A stretch of 64,000 nt of DNA, taken from contig CAXXXW010000001.1 of NCBI GenBank assembly GCA_963665555.2, positions 1 through 64,000 on the forward strand, written 5' to 3'. A model generated the notes under the pieces. The model was not told the DNA's origin, made no database searches, and saw nothing but the letters and a program-made list of their open reading frames with translations. The stretch comes from CAXXXW01 sp963665555. Its GTDB lineage: Bacteria > Pseudomonadota > Alphaproteobacteria > Thalassobaculales > Thalassobaculaceae. Below, piece after piece: positions 1 to 8,211 of this stretch. A program made the translations under genes and the position numbers. Every line of letters starts with the position of its first letter. Position 1 is the stretch's first letter.

Positions 1-1
1 C

Positions 2-382
2 CCCTATCACGACGCCACGACGAATACGAAGTTCTGCTTCAAGGTCGATGCGGGGGCGTCGAACCACGGGATCACGAAGCGGGACAACTGGCTGAAGACC
101 AAGGTGCTGATGAAAGAATGCCAGACTTGCTCGCTCAAACAGGTCGAGGAGGTCCATACGCCGAACGGCGACAACCGCGGGACCTGGAAGTGCGGGCCGA
201 CCCGGACGGTCGACACGCCGAACTACTGGGGGAACCAGTCGCAAAGCGGCAAGATCGATCTCACTTGGGGATCGGACATCACTTTCGACGCGCACGGCGC
301 CGGGCCGTTCTGCTTCGTCGGATACCGCAGCGGCAGCAACCATGTGAATCCTTGGACGATCGAGGAGGACACCGGCTGCTGA
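2..382 (+). CDS. C-terminal part of an unrecognised protein, 5' end outside the window
   Basis: An open frame runs in from the window edge and ends at TGA 380-382, giving at least 126 residues with no start needed at the edge. The visible part is rich in Gly, Asn, Thr, Trp and Cys and looks like a secreted or surface domain: five cysteines, including a CQTC pair and a final Cys as the last residue, with little hydrophobic content. I do not recognise a family. Its base composition is somewhat less GC-rich than the following genes, which may point to a different origin. The internal ATG at 104 would give a 92-residue product, but the same frame is open upstream with similar composition, so a truncated longer gene is the better reading. 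Confidence 0.5.
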   Translation, partial: PYHDATTNTKFCFKVDAGASNHGITKRDNWLKTKVLMKECQTCSLKQVEEVHTPNGDNRGTWKCGPTRTVDTPNYWGNQSQSGKIDLTWGSDITFDAHGAGPFCFVGYRSGSNHVNPWTIEEDTGC

Positions 383-532
383 CGGGACCGGAAACCCGGC
401 GAGGGCCGCAGGCCATCCGGATCGGCGTGACTCCGCCGCGCCGAAGGCTGTAACATGGCGCCTCTCGCGCGCGAGGGACATGGCGTCCCTCGCGCGGGGG
501 AACGAACATGCGCGGCGAAGGGGAGGACGGCG

Positions 533-1702
533 ATGAACGCGATGGCGGCGGAGGCGGAGGTCGCGGGGGTCGATTACGGCGCGGAGGAAAGCGCCATGCG
601 GGACTACCTCGCGCGCGGGGCGGAGCGGGCGGCGGCGCTCGGCAATCGCGGGCCGGTCCGCTACACGGCGGACGGCGCGGTCGATCCGGCGATCCTGGAG
701 GCGTATTGGGAGCACGGGTTCTACGTCTTCACCGGCGTGCTCGGCGCCGACGAACTGGCCGAGATCGAGGCCGACCTGAAGGACATGATGGACCGCTTTC
801 CGGCCCGGCGCGGCTCTCCGGTGGACGCCAGGGGCCGGCCGGCGCTGGCCCACGGCTGCGAGGCGCCGACGCTGTTCTGGTCGAAGCCGCTGGGCGATCC
901 CTTCGGCGGCACGGACCAGGCGAACGGCCGCCACCCGGTGAAGATGGCCGAGCCGACGCCGGCCGCCGGCGCGCCGGAGGAGATCGTTTACCTGATCCTC
1001 GGCTCGCTCCAGTTCTCCGAGGCCTGCCTCAGGGCCTACGGGCACCCGGACCTGCTGGCCGTCGCGGCGGCGGTGAACGGCGAGGATTTCGTGCCCTTCA
1101 CCGACGCGCTGTTCATCAAGGAGCCGGGCCTCGGCGCCTCGGTCGCCTGGCACCAGGACGGGGTGACGCACTGGAACAGCCCGGACTGGGACCGGGGCAG
1201 CCACGGCTTCAACTTCATGGCGCAGCTTTACGGCTGCACGCCGGCCAACGGCGTGTGGTTCGTGCCGGGGTCGCACCGGACGGGCAAGATCGACATCGCC
1301 GCCCGGGTCGCCGAGGCGGGGACGGAGCGCCTGCCGGAAGCGGTTCCGCTGGTCTGCGGGCCGGGCGACGTCGCCATCGCCAACCGCCAGTGCCTGCACG
1401 GCTCCTTCGCCAACACCAGCCCCGACTGGCGGGTGACGGTGAATTTCGGCTTCCACCGCCGCGCCTCGGTGCTGGGCGTCGCGGGCGGCGGCATCCACGC
1501 GGCCCCGGCGGTGTTCGACGAGGACCGGATCGCGCGGCGCTCGCGGCTGGTCGGCTACGCCATCGACGCGCGCCGCCAGCGCTTCCCGGACGAGACGCCC
1601 TACGACTACGCGCCGTTGCGCGGGCGGATGGCGGACTGCCACTGGACGCCGGACATGCTGGCCGGCCTCAAGGACTACAACCTCGAGGATTTGAGCATCT
1701 GA
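533..1702 (+). CDS. phytanoyl-CoA dioxygenase (PhyH) family Fe(II)/2-oxoglutarate oxygenase
   Basis: The 389-residue product belongs to the PhyH branch of Fe(II)/2-oxoglutarate-dependent oxygenases, cytosolic enzymes that hydroxylate small acids or acyl groups. The 2-His-1-carboxylate facial triad is visible: H207 and D209 in WHQDG, and H289 in CLHGSFANTS; R300 in WRVTVNFGF is placed to bind 2-oxoglutarate. Length and motif spacing are normal for bacterial PhyH proteins. I chose ATG 533 because a GGGGAGGA-type ribosome site lies just upstream; longer in-frame starts at 455 add a low-complexity basic leader that looks non-coding. It stands alone, and a GC-rich hairpin follows the stop. The substrate cannot be read from the sequence. 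Confidence 0.85.
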   Translation: MNAMAAEAEVAGVDYGAEESAMRDYLARGAERAAALGNRGPVRYTADGAVDPAILEAYWEHGFYVFTGVLGADELAEIEADLKDMMDRFPARRGSPVDARGRPALAHGCEAPTLFWSKPLGDPFGGTDQANGRHPVKMAEPTPAAGAPEEIVYLILGSLQFSEACLRAYGHPDLLAVAAAVNGEDFVPFTDALFIKEPGLGASVAWHQDGVTHWNSPDWDRGSHGFNFMAQLYGCTPANGVWFVPGSHRTGKIDIAARVAEAGTERLPEAVPLVCGPGDVAIANRQCLHGSFANTSPDWRVTVNFGFHRRASVLGVAGGGIHAAPAVFDEDRIARRSRLVGYAIDARRQRFPDETPYDYAPLRGRMADCHWTPDMLAGLKDYNLEDLSI

Positions 1703-1707
1703 TTTTC

Positions 1708-1746
1708 CCGGCGGGCGCGGGGCCGGTCGCGGCTCCGCCCCGCCGG
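1708..1746 (+). terminator. possible hairpin terminator after the PhyH gene
   Basis: An 8-base arm CCGGCGGG at 1708-1715 pairs with CCCGCCGG at 1739-1746, and an inner GCGG/CCGC pair extends it after one bulged base. It begins 5 bases after the stop codon. There is no T tract, and such hairpins arise easily at this base composition, so the call is tentative. Confidence 0.3.
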
Positions 1747-1901
1747 CCGCGCGCCGGAGCGCCGCCGGGCGGGCCGTCCCGGCGCGCCGCCACAATGTTT
1801 CCCCCTCGCCGCCAAGACGCCGTAACCTGTCGCCCGTGAGCGGGCCGCGCCGGCCGCCGCGCCGGCGCGCGCCCGCGCAACGAACAAGAAAGGCGACCGA
1901 G

Positions 1902-3794
1902 ATGACCGAGAACGACAACACGCACCCGAGTTTCGACGAGTTCGACGAACTCCGGAACCCGCCCCCCGAAACCGTCGATTTCGACGAGGTGGTCGAGCGC
2001 GCGATGTCGCGCCGCGGCTTCCTCGGCGCCGCCGCGCTGGGCGGCGCGGCCCTGGCGCTCGGAACGACCGCGCTCGCGCCGCTCCCGGCCCGCGCCGCCG
2101 GCCGCTTCGGCTTCGCGGCCGTCGCCGCCAACACCGAGGACACGGTGACCGTGCCGGCGGGCCACAGCTGGCACATCGTCGTCCGCTGGGGCGACCCGAT
2201 GTGGTCCGACGCGCCGGAGTTCGACGAGGCGACGACCGGGACCGCCGCCAGCCAGGCGCGCCAGTTCGGCGACAACAACGACGGCATGGCGCTGTTCGTC
2301 CGCGACGGGCGCCGCGTCCTCGCCGTCAACAACGAGTACACCAACCGCTCGATCATGTACCACGCGCGCGAAAGCAAGCTGCCGGAGACGGTCGACGACG
2401 CGGCCAAGGGCAAGGCGGCGCACGGCGTCTCCGTCGTCGAGGTCGCGCCGACGGACGGGCGTTGGGGCATCGTGAAGGATTCGCCCTACAACCGCCGCAT
2501 CGACGCCGACGCGCCGATGGAGATCACCGGGCCGGCGGCGGGCCACGACCTCTTGAAGACGGAAGCCGATCCTTCCGGGACGCGCTCGCTCGGCACGTGG
2601 AACAACTGCGGCAACGGCGACACGCCGTGGGGGACCTATCTCGCCTGCGAGGAGAACTTCAACGGCTACTTCTCCTCCAGCGACCCGGACTACGTTCCCT
2701 CCGCCGAAATGAAGCGCTACGGCGTCGGCCTCAAGGACTGGGGCTACGCCTGGGCCATGGCGGACGAGCGGTTCGACATTTCCAAACACCCGAACGAGCC
2801 GAACCGCGCCGGCTACGTGGTCGAGATCGACCCGCTGGACCCGGCCTCCACGCCGAAAAAGCGCACCGCGCTCGGCCGCTTCAAGCACGAGAACGCCGAG
2901 GTCGCGCTGGCCCGCGACGGGCGCGCGGTGGTCTATCTCGGCGACGACGAGCGGGGCGAGTTCCTCTACCGCTTCGTCTCCGCGCGCGCCTGGAGCGTCG
3001 GCGGCGACAATTCCGACCTGCTGGAGGACGGCGCGCTCTATGTCGCCAAATTCTCCGACGACATGCGCGGCGAGTGGGTCGAGCTGACGCCCGAAGCCAC
3101 CGGCATGGCGAACCGGGCGGAGGTCTGCATCCACACCCGCCAGGCGGCCTCGGCCGTCGGCGCGACCACCATGGACCGGCCGGAATGGGTCGCGGCCAAC
3201 CCGAACCGGGTCGAGGCCTATTGCTGCCTCACCAACAACAAGAACCGCGGCGTGAAGCCGAACAAGGGCGGCGACCCGACCCCGGTCGGCGGGCCGAACC
3301 CCAGGGAGAAGAACAAATACGGCCAGATCGTCCGCTGGGTCCCCGACAACGAGGACCACGCGGCGCCCGGCTTCTCCTGGGACCTGTTCGTCATCGCGGG
3401 CAACCCGGCGGTCCATAGCGACGCGCGGGCCGGCTCGGCGAATGTGACGCCGGAGAACATGTTCAACTCGCCCGACGGCCTCTCCTTCGACAGCGTCGGG
3501 ATGCTGTGGATCCAGACCGACGGCAAATACACCGACGAGGGCGATTTCGCCGGCCAGGGCAACAACCAGATGCTGGTGGGCGATCCCGACAGCGGCGAAA
3601 TCCGCCGCTTCATGGTCGGCCCGCGCGAGTGCGAGATCACCGGCATCGCCTGGAGTCCGGACCGGCGGACGGTCTTCGTCGGCCTCCAGCATCCGGGCGA
3701 GAAGGGCGGCAGCCACTTCCCCGGCGGCGGCGATTCCCTGCCGCGTTCGGCCATCGTCGCCATCCAGCGCGACGACGGCGGCCGGATCGGCTGA
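1902..3794 (+). CDS. PhoX-family (DUF839) protein, Tat-exported
   Basis: A 630-residue protein of the PhoX/DUF839 family, whose characterised members are periplasmic alkaline phosphatases with a calcium/iron cofactor. A twin-arginine signal is clear at residues 36-41 (SRRGFL) followed by an Ala/Gly/Leu stretch ending near PARAAG at 62-67, so export in folded form by the Tat system is expected. The family block NNCGNGDTPWGTYLACEEN near residue 235 is intact. ATG 1902 was preferred over an upstream frame start at 1836 because the Tat signal then has a normal-length, acidic N-region and an AGGCGACCGAG ribosome site. It is monocistronic, with a hairpin after the stop. Phosphatase activity is inferred from family membership only; many DUF839 proteins are uncharacterised. 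Confidence 0.85.
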   Translation: MTENDNTHPSFDEFDELRNPPPETVDFDEVVERAMSRRGFLGAAALGGAALALGTTALAPLPARAAGRFGFAAVAANTEDTVTVPAGHSWHIVVRWGDPMWSDAPEFDEATTGTAASQARQFGDNNDGMALFVRDGRRVLAVNNEYTNRSIMYHARESKLPETVDDAAKGKAAHGVSVVEVAPTDGRWGIVKDSPYNRRIDADAPMEITGPAAGHDLLKTEADPSGTRSLGTWNNCGNGDTPWGTYLACEENFNGYFSSSDPDYVPSAEMKRYGVGLKDWGYAWAMADERFDISKHPNEPNRAGYVVEIDPLDPASTPKKRTALGRFKHENAEVALARDGRAVVYLGDDERGEFLYRFVSARAWSVGGDNSDLLEDGALYVAKFSDDMRGEWVELTPEATGMANRAEVCIHTRQAASAVGATTMDRPEWVAANPNRVEAYCCLTNNKNRGVKPNKGGDPTPVGGPNPREKNKYGQIVRWVPDNEDHAAPGFSWDLFVIAGNPAVHSDARAGSANVTPENMFNSPDGLSFDSVGMLWIQTDGKYTDEGDFAGQGNNQMLVGDPDSGEIRRFMVGPRECEITGIAWSPDRRTVFVGLQHPGEKGGSHFPGGGDSLPRSAIVAIQRDDGGRIG

Positions 3795-3820
3795 CGGCCG
3801 CGCGTAACGACGACCCCCGG

Positions 3821-3853
3821 CCCGGCGGCTTCCCGCAAAGGGCGGCCGCCGGG
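3821..3853 (+). terminator. possible hairpin terminator after the PhoX-like gene
   Basis: A perfect 9-base inverted repeat, CCCGGCGGC at 3821-3829 and GCCGCCGGG at 3845-3853, encloses a second CCC/GGG stem around GCAAA. It lies 27 bases past the stop codon and before an unrelated gene. It has no T run, so it could be intrinsic-terminator-like or only an mRNA-stabilising hairpin. Confidence 0.35.
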
Positions 3854-3925
3854 CGCGCGGCCGCTTCCCATTCCCGCGCGCCGGCGCCAGACTGGCCGGC
3901 GCGTCGGGGAGCCCGGGGGGCGGGA

Positions 3926-4920
3926 ATGCGGATGCGGATCGAGGAGGCGCGGACATTCGCCGAGAACGCGCTCGGGGCGCTCGGCTACTCCGAGGCCGAG
4001 GCGGCGATCGTCGCCGACCACCTGGTCGATTGCGAGTTGCGCGGCCTGCATTACGGCGGGATGCCGCGCCTGGTCAGCATCGCCGAACGCCTGCGCCGGA
4101 CCGGCCCGCCCGCCGAGCCGATCGCGGTGGCGCGCGAGACGCCGGTCTCCGCCCTGGTGGACGGCAAGGACCATGTGGGCTACCTCGTGGCGCGCAAGGC
4201 GATGGAGATCGCCATCGAGAAGGCGTCGGCCATGGGCGTCGCCGTCGTCGGCGGCAAGGACACCTGGTACACCGGGATGCTGTCCTACTTCGCGGAGATG
4301 GCGGCGGCGCGCGGGCTGGTCTCGACGATCGCGTCCAACGCCACGCCCTGGGTCGCGCCGCACGGGGCGACGGAGGGGCGGTTCGGCACCAACCCGGTCT
4401 GTTTCGGCTTCCCGTCCGAGGGCGACCCGGTGATCTGGGACATCGGCACCTCGGCGATCATGCACGCCGAGATCGTGCTGGCCCGCCGGCTCGGCGCGCC
4501 GCTGCCCGAAGGCGTCGCCTTCGACGCGGCGGGGCGCCGACGACGGACCCCGACGCCGCGCTCGCCGGCGCCTTCGCGGCCTGGGGCGGGCACAAGGGGT
4601 CCGGCCTCGGCCATGTCGTGCAGCTTCTGGGCGCGATGGCCGGCTCGCCGGTCCTTCCCCCGGACCTCGCCGGGTTCGGCTTTACGATCGTCGCCATGAA
4701 GCCGGGCCTGTTCGGGCCGGAGGCGGAGTTCCGCGCCAAGGTCTCGGCCTATGCCGGGGCGGTGCGCGCGGCCCGGCCGGTCGAGGGCGGCGCGCCGGCG
4801 CGGATGCCGTTCGACCGTTCGGCGGCGGAGCGCCGCCGGCGGCTGGCCGAGGACGCGATCGAGGTTCCGGACTTCGTGCGCGCCCGCCTCGCCGAACTCG
4901 CCGGCGTCCCGGCCGGCTAG
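3926..4920 (+). pseudogene. Ldh/malate-type (Ldh2 superfamily) NAD(P)-dependent dehydrogenase, frameshifted
   Basis: Read across one frameshift this is a complete Ldh2/YiaK-type oxidoreductase of about 330 residues, a family that reduces or oxidises 2-hydroxy/2-keto acids such as malate, ureidoglycolate or diketogulonate. The N-terminal part, from ATG 3926 (or 3932), contains the family segments GLHYGGMPRL and NATPWVAPHG. Near 4537 the frame breaks: the first frame ends in DAAGR and the -1 frame resumes with PTTDPDAALAG and GGHKGSGL, exactly the order expected in the family. Adding one C to the GGGGCGCC stretch restores a continuous protein. It is either an assembly error or a recent null mutation. 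The gene is followed after 24 bases by a glycerol kinase that is also broken. Substrate unknown. Confidence 0.75.
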
Positions 4921-4944
4921 GCGGCCGCCGGGGGAGGCGCGCGC

Positions 4945-6468
4945 ATGTCCGGCCACATCCTCGCCATCGACCAGGGCACCACCTCGACCCGCGCGATGGC
5001 GTTCGACGGCGACATGCGGGTCGCCGGCGCCGCCCAGCGGGAATTGCCGCAGAGCTATCCCCAACCGGGCTGGGTCGAGCACGATCCCGAACGGATCTGG
5101 CGCGACACGGTGGAAACGGCGCGCGCGGCGCTGGACCGGGCCGGCGCGCCCGCCCGCGCCGTCGCGGGGATCGGCATCGCCAACCAGCGCGAGACGGTGG
5201 TGGTCTGGGACCGCGCGACCGGCGCGCCGGTCCATCCCGCCATCGTCTGGCAGGACCGCCGCACCGCGCCGCTCTGCGAGTCGCTGAAGGCGCGCGGGCT
5301 GGAGCCGCTGTTCGCCCGGCGCACCGGGCTGCTGCTCGATCCCTATTTCTCCGGCACGAAGATCGCCTGGATACTCGACGCGGTTCCCCGCGCGCGGCGG
5401 CGGGCCGAGGCCGGGGAACTGCTGTTCGGCACGATCGACAGCTGGCTGGTCTGGCGGCTGACCGGCGGCAGGGTCCACGCGACGGACGCCACCAACGCCT
5501 CGCGCACGCTGCTCTACGACATCGACGCCGGCCGCTGGGACGGCGCGCTGTTCGCGCTGCTGGACATTCCCGCCGACATGGCGCCGGAGGTCCGCGACTG
5601 CGCGGACGATTTCGGGACGACGGACCCGGCCCTGTTCGGCGCGGCGATCCCGATCCTCGGCGTCGCGGGCGACCAGCAGGCGGCGGCGATGGGCAACGCC
5701 TGCTTCGCGCCGGGAATGCTGAAGGCGACCTACGGGACCGGCTGCTTCGCCCTGCTCGTCACCGGGAGCCGAGCGCGCGGCCTCGGAAGGCCGGCTGCTG
5801 ACGACCGTCGCGTACAGGGGCGGCGGCGAGACGCGCTACGCGCTCGAAGGGTCGATCTTCGTCGCCGGCGCGGCGGTGCAGTGGCTGCGCGACGGGCTGG
5901 GGATTATCGAAACCGCCGCCGAATCGGGCGCGCTGGCGGAACGGCCCGGGCCGGAGAGCGCGGTCTATATGGTGCCGGCCTTCGCCGGCCTCGGCGCGCC
6001 GCACTGGGACGCCGGCGCGCGCGGCGCCATTTTCGGCCTCACGCGCGATTCCGGGCCGCGCGACCTCGCCCGCGCCGCGCTCGAAAGCGTCGCCTTCCAG
6101 ACGCTGGACCTGCTGGAGGCGATGCGCGGCGACTGGGGAGGCGCGGAGCGCGGGACGGGGCGGACGGCGCGTCGGCGGTGCTGCGGGCCGACGGGGGCAT
6201 GGCCGCCTCCGACTGGACGATGCAGCGCCTGGCCGACATCCTGGCCCTGCCCGTGGACCGGCCGAGGGTGCTGGAGACCACCGCGCTCGGCGCGGCCTGG
6301 CTGGCCGGCTCGCGGGCCGGGGTCTGGCCGGGGGCGGAGGGTTTCGCCGAACGCTGGGCGCTCGACCGGCGCTTCCGGCCGGCGATGGCGGAGGACGAGC
6401 GCCGCGCGCGGATCGCCGGCTGGCGCGACGCCGCGCGGCGCGTGCTCTCGGACTACAAGCGGGATTAG
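4945..6468 (+). pseudogene. glpK: glycerol kinase (FGGY family) with two frameshifts
   Basis: This is a full-length glycerol kinase, which makes sn-glycerol 3-phosphate from glycerol and ATP in the cytosol, interrupted by two compensating indels. The FGGY N-domain is clear (AIDQGTTSTRA at residues 7-17; ATDATNASRTLLYDI later; YGTGCFALL). Around 5766 the reading moves by +1 into a frame giving EGRLLTTVAYRGGGETRYA, GLGAPHWDAGARGAIFGLTR and LESVAFQTLDLLEAM. Around 6152 it returns to the first frame for LRADGGMAASDWTMQ and TTALGAAWLAG. All conserved blocks of GlpK are present in order, so the gene was functional very recently or is damaged only in the assembly. The second shift can be fixed by one G in a GGG run. 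No glpD, glpF or glpR is adjacent; the next gene is an SDR with a strong GGAGGAAGGG site. Confidence 0.8.
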
Positions 6469-6492
6469 GCAACCGGACGACGGGAGGAAGGG

Positions 6493-7209
6493 ATGGCCGA
6501 TTGCACACTGGTGACCGGCGGTTCGCGCAATATCGGCCGCGCGATCTGCGAGAGGTTGAGCGCCGACGGCCAGACGGTCGTCCAGTTCGACGTGATCGAG
6601 CCGGCGGGCGAGGGCGCGGCGGAGTTCGTCCGCGTCGACCTCTCCGACGCCGAGGCGGCCGAGGCCGCGCTGTCGGCGCTGCGGGCGCGCCACCGGATCG
6701 TGCGGCTGGTCAACAATGTCGGCGTCGTCTCGATGGCGCCGGTGGCCGAGACGTCGATGGCGGAGTTCGACCGCGTGCTCGCGATCAACTCGCGGATCGC
6801 GCTGCAATGCGCGCGCGCCGCCGCGCCGGACATGAAGGCGGCCGGCTTCGGGCGCATCGTCAACATCGCCAGCCGGGCGATCGCGGGCATTCCGGGCCTG
6901 TCGGTCTACGCCGCGAGCAAGGCCGCCGTCGTGGGCCTCGCCAAGACCTGGGCGATGGAGCTGGCGCGCGACGGCGTGACGGCGAACGCCATCGCCCCCG
7001 GCCCGATCGACACCGACATGCTGCGCGCCGCCTGGGAGCCGGACAGCGCGATGTTCCAGTCGCTCCACGAACAGGTCCCGGTGGGCCGGCTGGGCCAGCC
7101 GGAGGACATCGCCAACGCCGCGAGCTTCCTGCTCGACGCGCGCAGCGGCTTCGTCACCGGCCAGGTGCTGCATGTGTGCGGCGGCATGTCGATCGGCCGC
7201 GCGGCGTAG
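6493..7209 (+). CDS. short-chain dehydrogenase/reductase (classical SDR)
   Basis: A 238-residue classical SDR, cytosolic and NAD(P)-dependent. The nucleotide site TGGSRNIG is at residues 8-15, NNVG at 74-77, and the catalytic tetrad reads N99, S127, Y139, K143 (VYAASKAA). Near the C-terminus the PGPIDTDML and GFVTGQVLHVCGG blocks are typical. Length is standard. ATG 6493 follows a strong GGAGGAAGGG ribosome site and lies 24 bases after the glycerol kinase stop, so the two are probably co-transcribed. It could be FabG-like or a catabolic diol or alcohol dehydrogenase; the Rieske dioxygenase pair downstream makes a cis-diol dehydrogenase role possible, but nothing in the sequence decides it. 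Confidence 0.85.
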   Translation: MADCTLVTGGSRNIGRAICERLSADGQTVVQFDVIEPAGEGAAEFVRVDLSDAEAAEAALSALRARHRIVRLVNNVGVVSMAPVAETSMAEFDRVLAINSRIALQCARAAAPDMKAAGFGRIVNIASRAIAGIPGLSVYAASKAAVVGLAKTWAMELARDGVTANAIAPGPIDTDMLRAAWEPDSAMFQSLHEQVPVGRLGQPEDIANAASFLLDARSGFVTGQVLHVCGGMSIGRAA

Positions 7210-7230
7210 GGAAGGGGGCGCGCGGCGCGC

Positions 7231-7974
7231 TCAGAACTCCGAGAGCAGCCGGCCGTAGCCCTCGATCCGGTCGTCGATCCCGGCCAGCCGCAGCCCGCGC
7301 CAGTAGCTCGCCGCGTTGATGGCGAGCACCGGCTTGCCGCGCCGCGCCTCCTCCGCCGCCGCCTGGCGCATGAAGTGGAGGTTGGTGCCGAACTGGACCA
7401 GCGCCTCGACCTCCGGGCCGTCGATCTCGTCGAGCGCGGCGGACAGCCGCTCCGGCGGCGTCTCGGCGATCGCCACCGGGCTGGGACAGCGCAGGCCGAC
7501 GAAGCCCGTCACCTCATGGCCGAGATCGGCGAAGAAGCCCCGGATGTGGCGGTCCGCGACCGGCATGTAGGGCGAGAGGATGGCGATCCGCCGCGCGCCC
7601 AGCGCCGCCAGCGCGTCGGCGATCGCGAAGGAGCCGCCGGTCACCGGCAGCCCCGTCCGCGCCTCCAGTTCGCGCAGCCGCGCCAGCGAGGCCTCGTAGC
7701 CGTCCCAGACGATCAGCGACGACATGCCGACGACCAGCGCCCCCGGCTCCGCCGCCATCGCGCGGTCCACCGCGTCGGCGTGGCCGTCCATGCTGACCCG
7801 GACCATCCGGTCGAAATCCGCGTCGTCCCGGATCGCCATGTTGGGCAGCGCGATGCGCGCGACATGGTTGGTCACGCCTTCGGGGCGCAGGTCGTCGAAA
7901 TCGGGCTGGACGATCGTGTTGGTGGCCGGGACCGTGACCGCGAGTTTCAGCCGCCATCCGCGCCTGTCCGCCAT
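7231..7974 (-). CDS. Asp/Glu racemase superfamily protein (maleate isomerase/arylmalonate decarboxylase-like) without canonical catalytic cysteines
   Basis: A 247-residue protein with the two-lobed Asp/Glu racemase fold, most like proteins annotated as maleate cis-trans isomerase or arylmalonate decarboxylase. Family blocks seen: TVPATNT near the N-terminus, VVGMSSLIVWDG in mid-protein, ILSPYMPVADRH, and QFGTNLHFM in the second lobe. In maleate isomerase the two active cysteines sit in the second and the last of these blocks; here the positions carry Met and Gly. The only Cys in the whole protein is in GLRCPSP. So a standard two-cysteine racemase mechanism is unlikely and the reaction is unknown. 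ATG 7974 was preferred to an upstream frame start because the longer leader is low-complexity basic sequence. It is on the opposite strand from its neighbours. Confidence 0.75.
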   Translation of the reverse strand: MADRRGWRLKLAVTVPATNTIVQPDFDDLRPEGVTNHVARIALPNMAIRDDADFDRMVRVSMDGHADAVDRAMAAEPGALVVGMSSLIVWDGYEASLARLRELEARTGLPVTGGSFAIADALAALGARRIAILSPYMPVADRHIRGFFADLGHEVTGFVGLRCPSPVAIAETPPERLSAALDEIDGPEVEALVQFGTNLHFMRQAAAEEARRGKPVLAINAASYWRGLRLAGIDDRIEGYGRLLSEF

Positions 7975-7988
7975 CGCGCCGCCCTCCG

Positions 7989-8186
7989 TTACAGCCGGTC
8001 GATCCGGTCCGGCGCGCGGTTCAGGATTTCCGCGCAGAACCGCCGGGCGTCGGCCTCCGCCTCGTCGGCGGACTCGTATTCGCGCCGCCCGTGGGAGGAC
8101 GCGAGTTGTTTCCCGTCCATCCACACGGACCAGGGATGGCGCGCGCGGCCGTCCCGGCTCCACCGCTCGACGAAAACCTCGATCAT
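7989..8186 (-). CDS. small hypothetical protein, 65 residues
   Basis: A short frame between the luciferase-like gene and the racemase-fold gene on the same strand, 25 bases after the former and 14 bases before the latter, so it fits into a three-gene transcription unit. The product has several aromatic residues early (FVERW, HPWSVW) and an acidic-basic helical middle (YESADEAEADARRF). There is no signal peptide or membrane segment. The aromatic content and operon spacing argue for a real gene, but I do not recognise a family. Confidence 0.5.
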   Translation of the reverse strand: MIEVFVERWSRDGRARHPWSVWMDGKQLASSHGRREYESADEAEADARRFCAEILNRAPDRIDRL

Positions 8187-8211
8187 CGCGCCCCCGCCCC
8201 CGGACGCGCCG

